Positions 28,981 to 36,580 of a stretch of 64,000 nt of DNA are shown here, piece by piece; the stretch's first letter is position 1, and every line of letters starts with the position of its first letter. Made by a program: the position numbers and the translations under genes. The notes under the pieces were generated by a model, which saw only the letters and a program-made list of their open reading frames with translations, ran no database searches and was not told the DNA's origin. Origin of the DNA: Liquorilactobacillus uvarum DSM 19971 (GTDB lineage Bacteria > Bacillota > Bacilli > Lactobacillales > Lactobacillaceae); the NCBI RefSeq assembly GCF_001434935.1, contig NZ_AZEG01000002.1, positions 120,773 to 184,772 on the forward strand, written 5' to 3'.

Positions 28981-29318
28981 TAACGTCTCTCCCCATATAT
29001 AACATCTTGGCAAAAAACACAAGGCTCGTCATTAATGCGTCTAGTTCCATACATATTGTCGACGTTACAAACATGAAAACCCTCTTCATAGAGCATCTCC
29101 AAGTTCTGGCGTGATTTAGATAACCCCTGCCCGTCATTCTGCTTTTGTGTTTCTAATTCTTTCAAATGTTCACGAAGATGCTGATTCTCTATTTCCAATT
29201 CAGCATTTTTTTCAATTACACGCATCATTTCAGTTTTTATCGTTTCAATTTTATCAAGCATTTTTTTTGTTTCTGAACCCATATCTGCAAAACTATCGTA
29301 CAACTCTCTTTTATTCAA
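28980..29318 (-). CDS. yabA: Replication initiation control protein YabA
   Basis: Negative regulator of DnaA that tethers it to the clamp loader/DnaN. 112 aa from the TTG at 29318 (AAGGTG five bases upstream), giving the family start M-N-K-R-E-L-Y-D; an ATG at 29354 lies inside holB and has no ribosome site. A leucine-rich coiled coil (about 20-70) precedes the zinc motif H-V-C ... C-V-F-C near the end. It overlaps neither coding region by more than a few bases except the rsmI start. Cotranscribed with holB, which fits its role at the clamp loader. Confidence 0.93.
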   Translation of the reverse strand: MNKRELYDSFADMGSETKKMLDKIETIKTEMMRVIEKNAELEIENQHLREHLKELETQKQNDGQGLSKSRQNLEMLYEEGFHVCNVDNMYGTRRINDEPCVFCQDVIYGERR

Positions 29319-29332
29319 AAAATCACCTTCAT

Positions 29333-30325
29333 TTATCCGTGATAACACCGACATAATTCAAGCGTCAATGCCTCGATAACATTTTGAAATGAAACATTTA
29401 CCGCCATTCTTTTTTTTGTTTCCAATATCAGTTCAGTTGCTTTGAGAATCTCTCGTGTTGATAACGGTTGGAGTGCTTTAGAAAACTCCTGATTAAATGT
29501 TGCAAAAGAGAGTTTCCTTTGCGAATAACGGAACAACAGCAAATCCTTAGTTAAAAGAACTATCAAGTCTAATAAAAGCTGCTCATCTTTTTTGCCAGAT
29601 AATAACGGTAAAATCTTAGCTTGGACATCAACAAAACATCTCCAATCATTATGCAAAATTTGAAGATACCAGCGGCAAGTATTTTGACATAATTGCTCAA
29701 AATTATCATCCTGTGCCAAAGATTGTGCTACTTCGAAACTATCTGTTAATCTTCCTAAAACTAAAGCTTTCTCTTTAGAAATGCCATTTTTTTCAAGACT
29801 AGCAACCATCTGGGCATCAGTCAAAGCGGATAGTTCGACTAACTGGCATCTCGAAATAACAGTCGGCAGTAGCTGATTAACTGCTGTTGTCAAAAGTATT
29901 GCCGTGACCTGTCCATTCGGCTCTTCAAGAAATTTTAACAAACTATTAGCTGCCCCGGTGGTCATCTTTTCAGCATCCTGAATAATGAAAAATTTACGAT
30001 TGCTCTCTACGCCACTCTTACTAAATTCTTCTTTTAAAAAACGAATCTGATCAACTTTGATAGATAAGCCTTCTGGAGCAACAAACACTACATCAGGTTG
30101 ATTTCCCTCAGCAATGCGTTTGCATTCAGCACACTCAAGGCAAGGCCTTCCATTTTGAGTATTCGGGCAATATATTCCCTTTGCGATCCACAAAGCTAAT
30201 TCTTTTTTGCCAACGCCTTGTGGTCCTGCAAAAATATAAGCATGTGCCAAATGTCCATTAGTAATTAATTTTGCAAAGTGATCTGTTAACTTAGGTTGCG
30301 GGTTAGTTACTGTCCTTTGTTCCAT
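29333..30325 (-). CDS. holB: DNA polymerase III delta' subunit
   Basis: Clamp-loader subunit, 330 aa. P-loop-like G-P-Q-G-V-G-K-K-E-L near residue 34, zinc cysteines in C-P-N ... C-L-E-C-A-E-C, the sensor region I-S-R-C-Q-L-V, and a C-terminal collar domain. Works with tau/gamma (dnaX, a few kb away in the same window). In the tmk-darA-holB-yabA order conserved in Firmicutes; the yaaT (ricT) gene that normally follows holB is missing. Confidence 0.95.
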   Translation of the reverse strand: MEQRTVTNPQPKLTDHFAKLITNGHLAHAYIFAGPQGVGKKELALWIAKGIYCPNTQNGRPCLECAECKRIAEGNQPDVVFVAPEGLSIKVDQIRFLKEEFSKSGVESNRKFFIIQDAEKMTTGAANSLLKFLEEPNGQVTAILLTTAVNQLLPTVISRCQLVELSALTDAQMVASLEKNGISKEKALVLGRLTDSFEVAQSLAQDDNFEQLCQNTCRWYLQILHNDWRCFVDVQAKILPLLSGKKDEQLLLDLIVLLTKDLLLFRYSQRKLSFATFNQEFSKALQPLSTREILKATELILETKKRMAVNVSFQNVIEALTLELCRCYHG

Positions 30326-30337
30326 TTTTAAACCATC

Positions 30338-30667
30338 CTAAAATTGCAAAAAAGAATCGATCGGCAAAACAAACACAGTTGCTCCACCAACTTGAACTTC
30401 AACAGGATAGGATGCAGTCGCATCCATTGTTGCGTCTAAATTAACAGGCGGTGTCATAAACTGTTGTCTTGTACGTGAAGAATCCTTAATCAGCTCTAAT
30501 ACCTCATCTACACGTTCATCCTCAATTCCGATCATGTAGGTCGTATTTCCAGATTTCAAAAAGCCGCCCGTCGTAGAAAGTTTTGTCGCACGTATATTAG
30601 CTTCAATAAATAAATTGCTAAGACGATTGCTATCCTTATCTTGGACAATTGCAATAATCATTTTCAT
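30338..30667 (-). CDS. darA: Cyclic di-AMP receptor DarA (PstA/YaaQ)
   Basis: 109 aa PII-like trimeric protein that binds c-di-AMP; the effect on partners is not settled. Family features are the N-terminal M-I-I-A-I-V-Q-D, the T-loop region with T-G-G-F-L-K-S-G-N-T-T near residue 34, and G-G-A-T-V-F-V-L near the end. Between tmk and holB, its usual place. GGGGG precedes the ATG. Together with the KimA-like importer it indicates active c-di-AMP signalling. Confidence 0.94.
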   Translation of the reverse strand: MKMIIAIVQDKDSNRLSNLFIEANIRATKLSTTGGFLKSGNTTYMIGIEDERVDEVLELIKDSSRTRQQFMTPPVNLDATMDATASYPVEVQVGGATVFVLPIDSFLQF

Positions 30668-30694
30668 TTTTATTCCCCCATTCAGAAATTATCT

Positions 30695-31333
30695 TTAACG
30701 AAAAAAATTTGGCAATTTATTGCTTAATTGGCTGAACGCATCATCGATCACATTTTTCAAAGGTTGATTAGCATCAATTTTTATGATTCTTTCTGTCTCT
30801 TGTTGTGCTAGCTTTAAATATGCCTCATGAACCCTTTGATGAAAAGCTAAAGACTCTGTGTCCAGACGATCAATCTCATTTTGACGATATTTTTTTATTC
30901 GCTGTAAACCTATTTCTGGAGCAACATCAAAATACAGAGTAAGATTCGGTACTAGACCGCCTGTTGCAAAATTATTCATTTGAGCGACTGCATCTTCACC
31001 TATTCCGCGTCCTGCTCCCTGATAGACAATTGAACTGTCTACATAGCGATCACTCAACACTAGTTTTCCACTATCTAAAGCTGGAAAAACTGTCTCAACC
31101 AAATGCTGTCTTCGCGCAGCTGCATAAAGTAAAGCTTCAGTTCGTGCATCCATCTCAGTTAAATTCTTATCCAAAATAACTTGTCGAATCGCTTCCGCTA
31201 TCCGATTGCCTCCCGGCTCACGTGTTTCCAAATAATTTATTCCCATCTGATCAAGATGAGTAATAATCGCCTTCAATACACTTGTTTTCCCAGAGCCGTC
31301 TGGACCCTCAAACGTCACAAACTTTCCCTTCAC
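30695..31333 (-). CDS. tmk: Thymidylate kinase
   Basis: Phosphorylates dTMP to dTDP for dTTP synthesis. 212 aa from the GTG at 31333, with GAGG nine bases upstream and the family start V-K-G-K-F-V-T-F-E-G; the ATG at 31357 has no ribosome site and overlies a possible -10. P-loop G-P-D-G-S-G-K-T near residue 11, the R-E-P-G-G motif, the D-R-Y substrate site and a lid region R-x-x-x-x-x-R are visible. First gene of the replication cluster. Confidence 0.96.
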   Translation of the reverse strand: MKGKFVTFEGPDGSGKTSVLKAIITHLDQMGINYLETREPGGNRIAEAIRQVILDKNLTEMDARTEALLYAAARRQHLVETVFPALDSGKLVLSDRYVDSSIVYQGAGRGIGEDAVAQMNNFATGGLVPNLTLYFDVAPEIGLQRIKKYRQNEIDRLDTESLAFHQRVHEAYLKLAQQETERIIKIDANQPLKNVIDDAFSQLSNKLPNFFR

Positions 31334-31439
31334 TTCAAATAACCTCACTAACTTCATTATAGTATATTTTACTTTACTAACGCCAGCGTGTCTAACTTTG
31401 ATATTTATATAAACACTATCTATTCAATTGCAAAATTAT

Positions 31440-31479
31440 AAGGCTGATTGACCAAAACATTCGTTTCGCAATCAGCCTT
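31440..31479 (-). terminator. Hairpin after yaaL
   Basis: Arms AAGGCTGATTG (31440-31450) and CAATCAGCCTT (31469-31479); the minus strand continues TATAATTTTG. Probable terminator between the recR-yaaL transcript and tmk. Confidence 0.6.
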
Positions 31480-31534
31480 ACATCTTTGAATCATTCTATA
31501 TGGATATAGGCGTTCGCTAGAACATCTCGTCACA

Positions 31535-31774
31535 TCAATGATCGATGATAGATGCCTGTACATGTCCTTTTACTTTTCGTCTTCGTGCCTCTAAATACAA
31601 GAATTCATATTTAGCGCCTGCTAATTCGGTTTGTGCTATTAACTCACTGTCTGCTTCTCGTACAGCTTGTTGAGTCTGCTTAGCACTTTCCCAATCTGCA
31701 GCGGCATAGTCAATCGTTTCTAACAAAAGATCATCAAACACCGCTCTGAGCTTTTTTTTGTTTCGACCAAACAA
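31535..31774 (-). CDS. YaaL-like protein (DUF2508)
   Basis: 79 aa charged, helical protein of unknown function, always next to recR in Bacilli. The start is taken as the TTG at 31774, with AAAGGGAG nine bases upstream and a length matching the family; a longer TTG version at 31822 would overlap recR and has no ribosome site. Ends Q-A-S-I-I-D-H. No motif to suggest activity. Confidence 0.75.
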   Translation of the reverse strand: MFGRNKKKLRAVFDDLLLETIDYAAADWESAKQTQQAVREADSELIAQTELAGAKYEFLYLEARRRKVKGHVQASIIDH

Positions 31775-31799
31775 TATTCTCAGCTCCCTTTTCACACCA

Positions 31800-32399
31800 T
31801 TAAATTTCTTGACGCCCTTCAATTGCTTTAAAAAGAGTCATTTCATCTGCATATTCAATGTCACTTCCCACAGCCAACCCATGTGCCAAGCGGGTAACTT
31901 TAATATTGGCTGGTTTAATTAATCTTGAAATATACATGGCAGTTGCTTCACCTTCAGGCGTTGCATTAGTTGCAATAATAACCTCTGAAAGCTGAGCATT
32001 TTTTTGAAGGCGTTTCAACAAACTGCCAATGTTGATATCATCTGGTCCTTTTCCCTCAATTGGTGATAAAACGCCATGCAAAACATGATACAGGCCATGA
32101 TATTCACGCATTTTCTCTAAAGACATAACATCTTTTGACTGTTCGACAACTATCACTTTAGTTTGATCGCGGGTCTTATCTGCACAAATAATGCAAGGAT
32201 CATTTTCCGTTATATTACCGCAAACGCTGCAGTAATGAAGATTCTTTTTAGCTGCGACAAGTGACTTGGCAAATTCATCCACGTCATTTTGATCCATACT
32301 TAGAGTATAAAATGCTAATCTTATTGCCGTTTTTTCACCAATTCCAGGTAACTTCATGTAACTGTCGATCAACTTTGCAATTGGTTCTGGATATTGCAT
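31800..32399 (-). CDS. recR: Recombination protein RecR
   Basis: Recombination mediator acting with RecO/RecF to load RecA at gaps. 199 aa: N-terminal helix-hairpin-helix (G-I-G-E-K-T-A), four-cysteine zinc finger C57-x-x-C ... C-I-I-C, Toprim domain with V-V-E-Q-S-K-D and later D-D, and a Walker-like C-terminal segment. Cotranscribed dnaX-ebfC-recR-yaaL, as in B. subtilis. Confidence 0.96.
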   Translation of the reverse strand: MQYPEPIAKLIDSYMKLPGIGEKTAIRLAFYTLSMDQNDVDEFAKSLVAAKKNLHYCSVCGNITENDPCIICADKTRDQTKVIVVEQSKDVMSLEKMREYHGLYHVLHGVLSPIEGKGPDDINIGSLLKRLQKNAQLSEVIIATNATPEGEATAMYISRLIKPANIKVTRLAHGLAVGSDIEYADEMTLFKAIEGRQEI

Positions 32400-32432
32400 T
32401 TCTAAAGTTCCTCTCCCTTGCTTAAGCTCTGA

Positions 32433-32747
32433 TTAAAAGCCTGGAACATTACGTGTGTATTTCCCCATTGTTTTCTGTGTCTCTTCTTCAATTTTCGTCA
32501 TTGCATCATTAACTGCCATAATAACCAAATCTTGCAACATATCAACATCATCTGGGTCAACTGCCTCGGAACTGATTGCAATGTCCTTCATTTCACGTTT
32601 ACCAGTAAATTTCACAAGCACAGCATCATCTGCTGATTTACCAGTAAAAATCGTTTGATCTAATTTCTCTTGGTCTACCTTCATATTCTTTTGCATCTTT
32701 TGCATTTGTTTCATCATACCTTGCATATTTCCCATTCCACGCATCAT
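32433..32747 (-). CDS. Nucleoid-associated protein EbfC/YbaB
   Basis: 104 aa DNA-binding protein of the YbaB family, helping to organise the nucleoid. Methionine- and glutamine-rich N-terminal helix (about 1-30), then the conserved [11 protein letters not shown] and [16 protein letters not shown] lies ten bases before the ATG. In the dnaX-ebfC-recR order. Confidence 0.93.
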   Translation of the reverse strand: MMRGMGNMQGMMKQMQKMQKNMKVDQEKLDQTIFTGKSADDAVLVKFTGKREMKDIAISSEAVDPDDVDMLQDLVIMAVNDAMTKIEEETQKTMGKYTRNVPGF

Positions 32748-32771
32748 ATCAAAAACATCCTTTCAATTAAT

Positions 32772-34481
32772 CTAATCTTCTTTTATTTCAACAACATCTT
32801 TGCCAAACATTTTTTCGGCTTCTGATATCACTGCATCTTCTTGAGTTGAAGAAGCCTCTTTTTTATCATCTTTGCCACTATTTTCCAATTCTTCTTTATG
32901 TTCAACAAGATATTTCTGCCGCATTTTAGGCCACTGTGTCTGAGTAATAAACACCAGTGTCATTTTTCCGCCCACCAAGCGTTCCAAACCATTGTTCAAT
33001 GCTTGAATCAATTCCTCATCTACCATTGCTTTTTCGCACAAAAAATCGTACTTAAAACTTACAATAACTCCATTCTCACTAGCCGCAACCGGTTGCGTAA
33101 TATTCATCATTGCTCGTTGTGTTACAGAAAGCATTGTCATCAGGTCTCCCCAGATACCCTTTAATTGTACCAGACTGTCACGTGTTGCATTAGTTAAAAC
33201 TGGATAAACTTTTTTTAAATCGACTTTAGGGGTATTTCGATGTTGAGCTTTAGTACGAGTTGAAGCTTTGGTTTTCATAGGTTCTATTTCTTTGCTTTTT
33301 GCAGCGACTTTCAATTTTTCAAACTGCTCTTGCAATGATTTAAGCTGTTCTTGTAACTTCTTTATTGTTTGCACAGCATCGTCAGTAAGTGGGACACTGT
33401 CCTCTGCCTTGAGTTGTGCTAATTTGATAGTTAAAACTTCAAGATAAACGTCAGTGTGTGTTGAAAAACGCATATTCTGCTGTTGCTGATTTAAAATATC
33501 AATTGCTCCGTATAACACTTTAGCATCTGTATTTTCAGCCAAAGACTTGAAATCTTCTGTAATTTCTTCTTTTTCCAACATTTCAGGCGCTGTTTTAAAA
33601 ATCAACAAATTTCGATAGTAATCAATGACATCTTCGATAAACCGGTTTGCATCTTTTCCCTCTTCAAGAATCGACTGCAATTCATCTAAAGCTTCCGCTG
33701 TTTGATGTGTAAATATTTTCTGCAAATAATTTTTTAGCTTATCCTGCGTCACACTTCCCGTAACCAATAAAGCATTCTGAAGTGTAACCTCTCCACCGCC
33801 AAAAGAAAGAGCCTGATCTAAGATACTCAGCGCATCCCTCATTCCGCCAGCAGCTGCTTTAGCAATAACCTTCAACGCTTTTTCTTCGTAATTTAGTTTC
33901 TTTTGATCCAGAATATATACCATTCGTTCATAAATATCCCGCATGTCAATTCTACGAAAATCAAAACGCTGGGTACGCGAGATAATCGTTGCTGGTATCT
34001 TATGTGGTTCTGTAGTTGCCAAAATAAAAACAACATTTGCCGGTGGCTCCTCAAGTGTTTTTAATAAGGCATTAAAAGCTCCACTCGACAGCATATGAAC
34101 TTCATCAATAATATAAACTTTATAATCAGCTTGAGTAGGTGCATATTTGACTTTATCACGAATATCCCGCACCTCATCGACACTATTGTTAGAAGCAGCA
34201 TCGATTTCGATGACATCATTCAAACGCCCTTCTGTAATTGCGCGACAAATATCACAGTTATTACATGGCTCACCGTTTTCCTGATGATGACAATTGAGAG
34301 CTTTTGCAAATATTTTTGCTGCGGAGGTTTTACCGGTTCCACGCGGCCCAGTGAAGAGGTAAGCATGGCTAGTTTGACCAGTAGCGATTGCATTTTTCAA
34401 TGTCTGCGTGATCATTTTCTGACCAACAAGATCTTCAAATCTTTGTGGTCTCCAAACGCGATATAATGCCTGATACCCCAT
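32772..34481 (-). CDS. dnaX: DNA polymerase III subunits gamma/tau
   Basis: Clamp-loader ATPase and replisome organiser, 569 aa. AAA+ core: Walker A G-P-R-G-T-G-K-T-S near residue 45, zinc cysteines in C-H-H ... C-N-N-C-D-I-C, Walker B I-I-D-E-V-H-M-L, sensor S-R-T-Q-R-F-D-F; collar domain; then a tau tail from about 370 with a coiled coil and basic linker. I see no A-AAA-AAG-type slip site that would give a short gamma form. GAGGAGC precedes the ATG. SRP RNA and tadA lie just upstream. Confidence 0.97.
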   Translation of the reverse strand: MGYQALYRVWRPQRFEDLVGQKMITQTLKNAIATGQTSHAYLFTGPRGTGKTSAAKIFAKALNCHHQENGEPCNNCDICRAITEGRLNDVIEIDAASNNSVDEVRDIRDKVKYAPTQADYKVYIIDEVHMLSSGAFNALLKTLEEPPANVVFILATTEPHKIPATIISRTQRFDFRRIDMRDIYERMVYILDQKKLNYEEKALKVIAKAAAGGMRDALSILDQALSFGGGEVTLQNALLVTGSVTQDKLKNYLQKIFTHQTAEALDELQSILEEGKDANRFIEDVIDYYRNLLIFKTAPEMLEKEEITEDFKSLAENTDAKVLYGAIDILNQQQQNMRFSTHTDVYLEVLTIKLAQLKAEDSVPLTDDAVQTIKKLQEQLKSLQEQFEKLKVAAKSKEIEPMKTKASTRTKAQHRNTPKVDLKKVYPVLTNATRDSLVQLKGIWGDLMTMLSVTQRAMMNITQPVAASENGVIVSFKYDFLCEKAMVDEELIQALNNGLERLVGGKMTLVFITQTQWPKMRQKYLVEHKEELENSGKDDKKEASSTQEDAVISEAEKMFGKDVVEIKED

Positions 34482-34542
34482 CTTTGCTCCTCTTTTCGTA
34501 AAAATACTATGTTTATGCTAATATACGTTAATTCAAAAAAAT

Positions 34543-34565
34543 CTCCCGACCGCAATGATCGAGAG
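34543..34565 (-). terminator. SRP RNA terminator
   Basis: CTCTCGA/TCGGGAG stem (G-U pairs) with a nine-base loop and seven T on the minus strand. Ends the SRP RNA transcript before dnaX. Confidence 0.85.
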
Positions 34566-34589
34566 CTTCGATATCATATTAACTTAAGA

Positions 34590-34678
34590 CACATGCCGAA
34601 CCGAGTTTAGTGCTGCTTCCTTCCAGACCTGACACGATTCACAAGGACGACATTGTCTCAAGGCCTTACGGCACTTAT
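34590..34678 (-). ncRNA. ffs: Small signal-recognition-particle RNA (4.5S type)
   Basis: The minus strand carries the universal SRP core GTCAGGTCTGGAAGGAAGCA, flanked by arms GTGCCG (34669-34674) and CGGCAT (34593-34598) that close the hairpin. Roughly 90 bases, small form without an Alu domain. It binds Ffh and targets membrane proteins. The position between tadA and dnaX is the conserved Firmicute one. Exact ends are approximate. Confidence 0.93.
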
Positions 34679-34716
34679 TATGATACACGTTTTTCCTTCA
34701 AATTGCTAGTTCTACT

Positions 34717-35202
34717 TCATTTTTTTTTTGATTTTTTTCGTTTTCTTATTTGTCTAAAAAAATTTTTCAACAAAGCCGCACATTCTTCTTCCATTAAGCC
34801 CTTTTCAACTCTAACTTGATGATTGAATCGCTTATCTGTCAACAAATTCATTAGAGTTCCCGCTGTTCCAGCCTTAGGATCCGGAGCTCCATAATAAACC
34901 TCCTTGATTCTTGAGTTAATAATTGCTCCACTGCACATGGGGCATGGTTCCAAAGTCACAAAGAGTTTTGCTTCCGGTAAACGCCAGCTGCTTACAAAAG
35001 CATTTGCTTCTTGAATTGCCAACAACTCAGCATGCATTGTCGCATTCTGACTGTGCTCACGTAAATTATGACCTCGTCCAATTATTTTTCCATCCAAAAC
35101 AATCACACAACCGATTGGCACCTCACCGATTCTCTTAGCTTGCACTCCTTCATAAATGGCCTCTTTCATGAAATGATTTTTCTCTTTTTCACTTAGATCC
35201 AC
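34717..35202 (-). CDS. tadA: tRNA adenosine(34) deaminase TadA
   Basis: Converts A34 of tRNA-Arg(ACG) to inosine. 161 aa with the zinc ligands H57-A-E59 and P-C88-P-M-C91, and a very basic C-terminus (R-K-R-K-K-S-K-K-K). The start is a GTG at 35202 matching the family N-terminus, though its ribosome site is weak. It sits between the rsmC-like methyltransferase and the SRP RNA. Confidence 0.95.
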   Translation of the reverse strand: MDLSEKEKNHFMKEAIYEGVQAKRIGEVPIGCVIVLDGKIIGRGHNLREHSQNATMHAELLAIQEANAFVSSWRLPEAKLFVTLEPCPMCSGAIINSRIKEVYYGAPDPKAGTAGTLMNLLTDKRFNHQVRVEKGLMEEECAALLKNFFRQIRKRKKSKKK

Positions 35203-35223
35203 TATTCATCCCAGACCTTTCGC

Positions 35224-35832
35224 TTACTTTTCTTTAATACTTTTGAGTATAAAGTATCCTTTTTCTTTAGCAACGACCGTACAATTTCCAAAAACTTCTT
35301 TAAGTTTTTTTTGGGCCGAAGGTGCCCCCTGCTTCTTTTGGATTACGATCATAATTTTACCATTTTTTTGAAGATGCTCATATGCCTCTTTTAAAATACT
35401 ATGAACAATTTTTTTACCAGCTCTAATTGGTGGATTAGAAACAATCGCTGCATAGTCGGCTTTTTCAACCTGCTGATAAATATCTGATATTTTTATATTG
35501 ACATTCATAATATTATTTTTTTCTGCATTTTTTTGTGCAAGTGAAAGTGCTAATTCATTCACATCAACCATGTCAATGATCCTTTCAGGGTATTTTTTTG
35601 CAATGCTCAACCCAATCGGACCGTAGCCGCAACCGACATCAAGAATGTTTCCTTGAATCTGATCGTCAACTTCAAAGCTTTCTATCAGCAGTCTTGAGCC
35701 GAAATCAACTGTTCTTTTTGAAAAAACACCGTTGTCGGTTATGAACGTAAGTTTGTTTCCTAATAGTTCAAAATCCCATGTTTGTTCGTCATGTTTAACA
35801 TCTGGATTTTTAGAGTAATAGTAGTTTGTCAT
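35224..35832 (-). CDS. Class I methyltransferase, RsmC-like (YbxB family)
   Basis: 202 aa SAM-dependent methyltransferase related to RsmC (m2G1207 of 16S rRNA). Motif I is D-V-G-C-G-Y-G-P-I-G, motif IV is V-S-N-P-P-I-R-A-G, both diagnostic for N2-guanine or N-methyltransferases. In B. subtilis the homologue ybxB is near rplL; here it is next to tadA. The ATG at 35832 is used; an upstream TTG is possible. Specific target is inferred from family. Confidence 0.85.
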   Translation of the reverse strand: MTNYYYSKNPDVKHDEQTWDFELLGNKLTFITDNGVFSKRTVDFGSRLLIESFEVDDQIQGNILDVGCGYGPIGLSIAKKYPERIIDMVDVNELALSLAQKNAEKNNIMNVNIKISDIYQQVEKADYAAIVSNPPIRAGKKIVHSILKEAYEHLQKNGKIMIVIQKKQGAPSAQKKLKEVFGNCTVVAKEKGYFILKSIKEK

Positions 35833-35905
35833 CAATAAAGCCAACCTTCTATGATTTGATGTAGTACTGCCAATAAAAAATAGCTAAAATGAAAATTCAG
35901 CTAAA

Positions 35906-35921
35906 ACACTATATATCGTAA
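35906..35921 (+). promoter_or_regulatory. NrdR box 1
   Basis: ACACTATATATCGTAA, a close match to the NrdR consensus ACACTATATATAGTGT. NrdR represses ribonucleotide reductase genes when dATP is high. Box 2 starts 31 bases downstream, three helical turns away, the usual spacing. Confidence 0.85.
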
Positions 35922-35936
35922 TTATAAATGAAATAA

Positions 35937-35952
35937 GCGCCATATATAGTAT
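35937..35952 (+). promoter_or_regulatory. NrdR box 2
   Basis: GCGCCATATATAGTAT, 12 of 16 matches to the NrdR consensus, paired with box 1 and ending just before the -35. Confidence 0.8.
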
Positions 35953-35960
35953 CACAATAC

Positions 35961-35988
35961 TTGATTATTTCCAAAGTTGCTGTATACT
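35961..35988 (+). promoter_or_regulatory. Promoter of nrdH
   Basis: TTGATT (35961-35966), 16-base spacer, TATACT (35983-35988), directly after the two NrdR boxes and 33 bases upstream of the nrdH start. Confidence 0.7.
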
Positions 35989-36021
35989 TAGCATACAATA
36001 TATTAATAAGGGGTGCCAACT

Positions 36022-36252
36022 ATGAGTTTAGCAATTTTTACAAAAAATAACTGCATTCAATGCAAAATGACAAAGAAATTTTTAAATGAACATCAAATTA
36101 CCTTTGAAGAGCATAACATTACGAAGGAGCCACAATATATCGACTACTTACAAGGCAAGGGATTTCGTTCTGTCCCCGTGATTGAAAAAAATAACGATCC
36201 AATTATCAATGGCTTCCGTCCAGACCTTTTAAAAACCCTAATCGCACAATAA
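36022..36252 (+). CDS. nrdH: Glutaredoxin-like electron donor NrdH
   Basis: 76 aa thioredoxin-fold reductant of the class Ib ribonucleotide reductase. Active-site C11-I-Q-C14 and the C-terminal F-R-P-D motif are visible. The ATG at 36022 has AAGGGG eight bases upstream; two earlier in-frame codons are leader. It starts the nrdH-nrdE-nrdF group behind NrdR boxes; a 328-base gap follows before nrdE, where nrdI would be expected. Confidence 0.94.
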   Translation: MSLAIFTKNNCIQCKMTKKFLNEHQITFEEHNITKEPQYIDYLQGKGFRSVPVIEKNNDPIINGFRPDLLKTLIAQ

Positions 36253-36339
36253 AAGCTGCTTTTATATGCTCCAATAGATTCAAATGTTTCTTAAGCAAAT
36301 AATTCAGATATTATTTTAATTTTTAAAAAGACTTTTTAA

Positions 36340-36510
36340 CTTCGAGTATCCATAATTTATGGCGAAAATAAATTATCAAACTTAGTCAATAATTTTCTTT
36401 TAGCCAAATTAGCAAAAAATTAGCAGACATTACCGGAACTGGTAATCACACCTTTGCAAAAACATTTCATTTGTGAAGAATCGCCGTATGTGATTATCGT
36501 GTTCCGTTAA
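36340..36510 (+). pseudogene. Possible nrdI relic in the nrdH-nrdE gap
   Basis: A 56-codon stretch with one internal TAG reads ...V-S-I-I-Y-G-E-N-K-L-S-N-L-V-N-N-F... then ...E-E-S-P-Y-V-I-I-V-F..., which loosely resembles the flavodoxin NrdI N-terminus (S-x-x-G-N-T-x-x-F-V and E-P-Y-V-I-I-V-P). It lies exactly where nrdI stands in nrdHIEF operons, but is short, has no start and ends at once. Weak call; a chance frame or structured leader is as likely. Confidence 0.3.
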
Positions 36511-36511
36511 T
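36429..36511 (+). other. Imperfect long hairpin upstream of nrdE
   Basis: Arms 36429-36450 and 36489-36511 pair over 20 of about 22 positions (one mismatch, one bulge, one G-U) around a 38-base loop, ending 70 bases before the nrdE TTG. No T-run follows, so not an ordinary terminator. It could be a processing or stability element between nrdH and nrdE. Confidence 0.55.
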
Positions 36512-36580
36512 TTATGCTCTCAAATTAAGCAGCTTCATTGGTCATTGATAGTACCAGAATTTAAGAAAGTGGTGAAAGTT

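Noticed and set aside
30964..31179. Plus-strand frame inside tmk
   Set aside because: Shadow of tmk; no supporting signals.
33240..33340. dnaX slip site giving a short gamma subunit
   Set aside because: GCA-AAA-AGC occurs but is not a classic A-AAA-AAG heptamer and lacks a following stem-loop.
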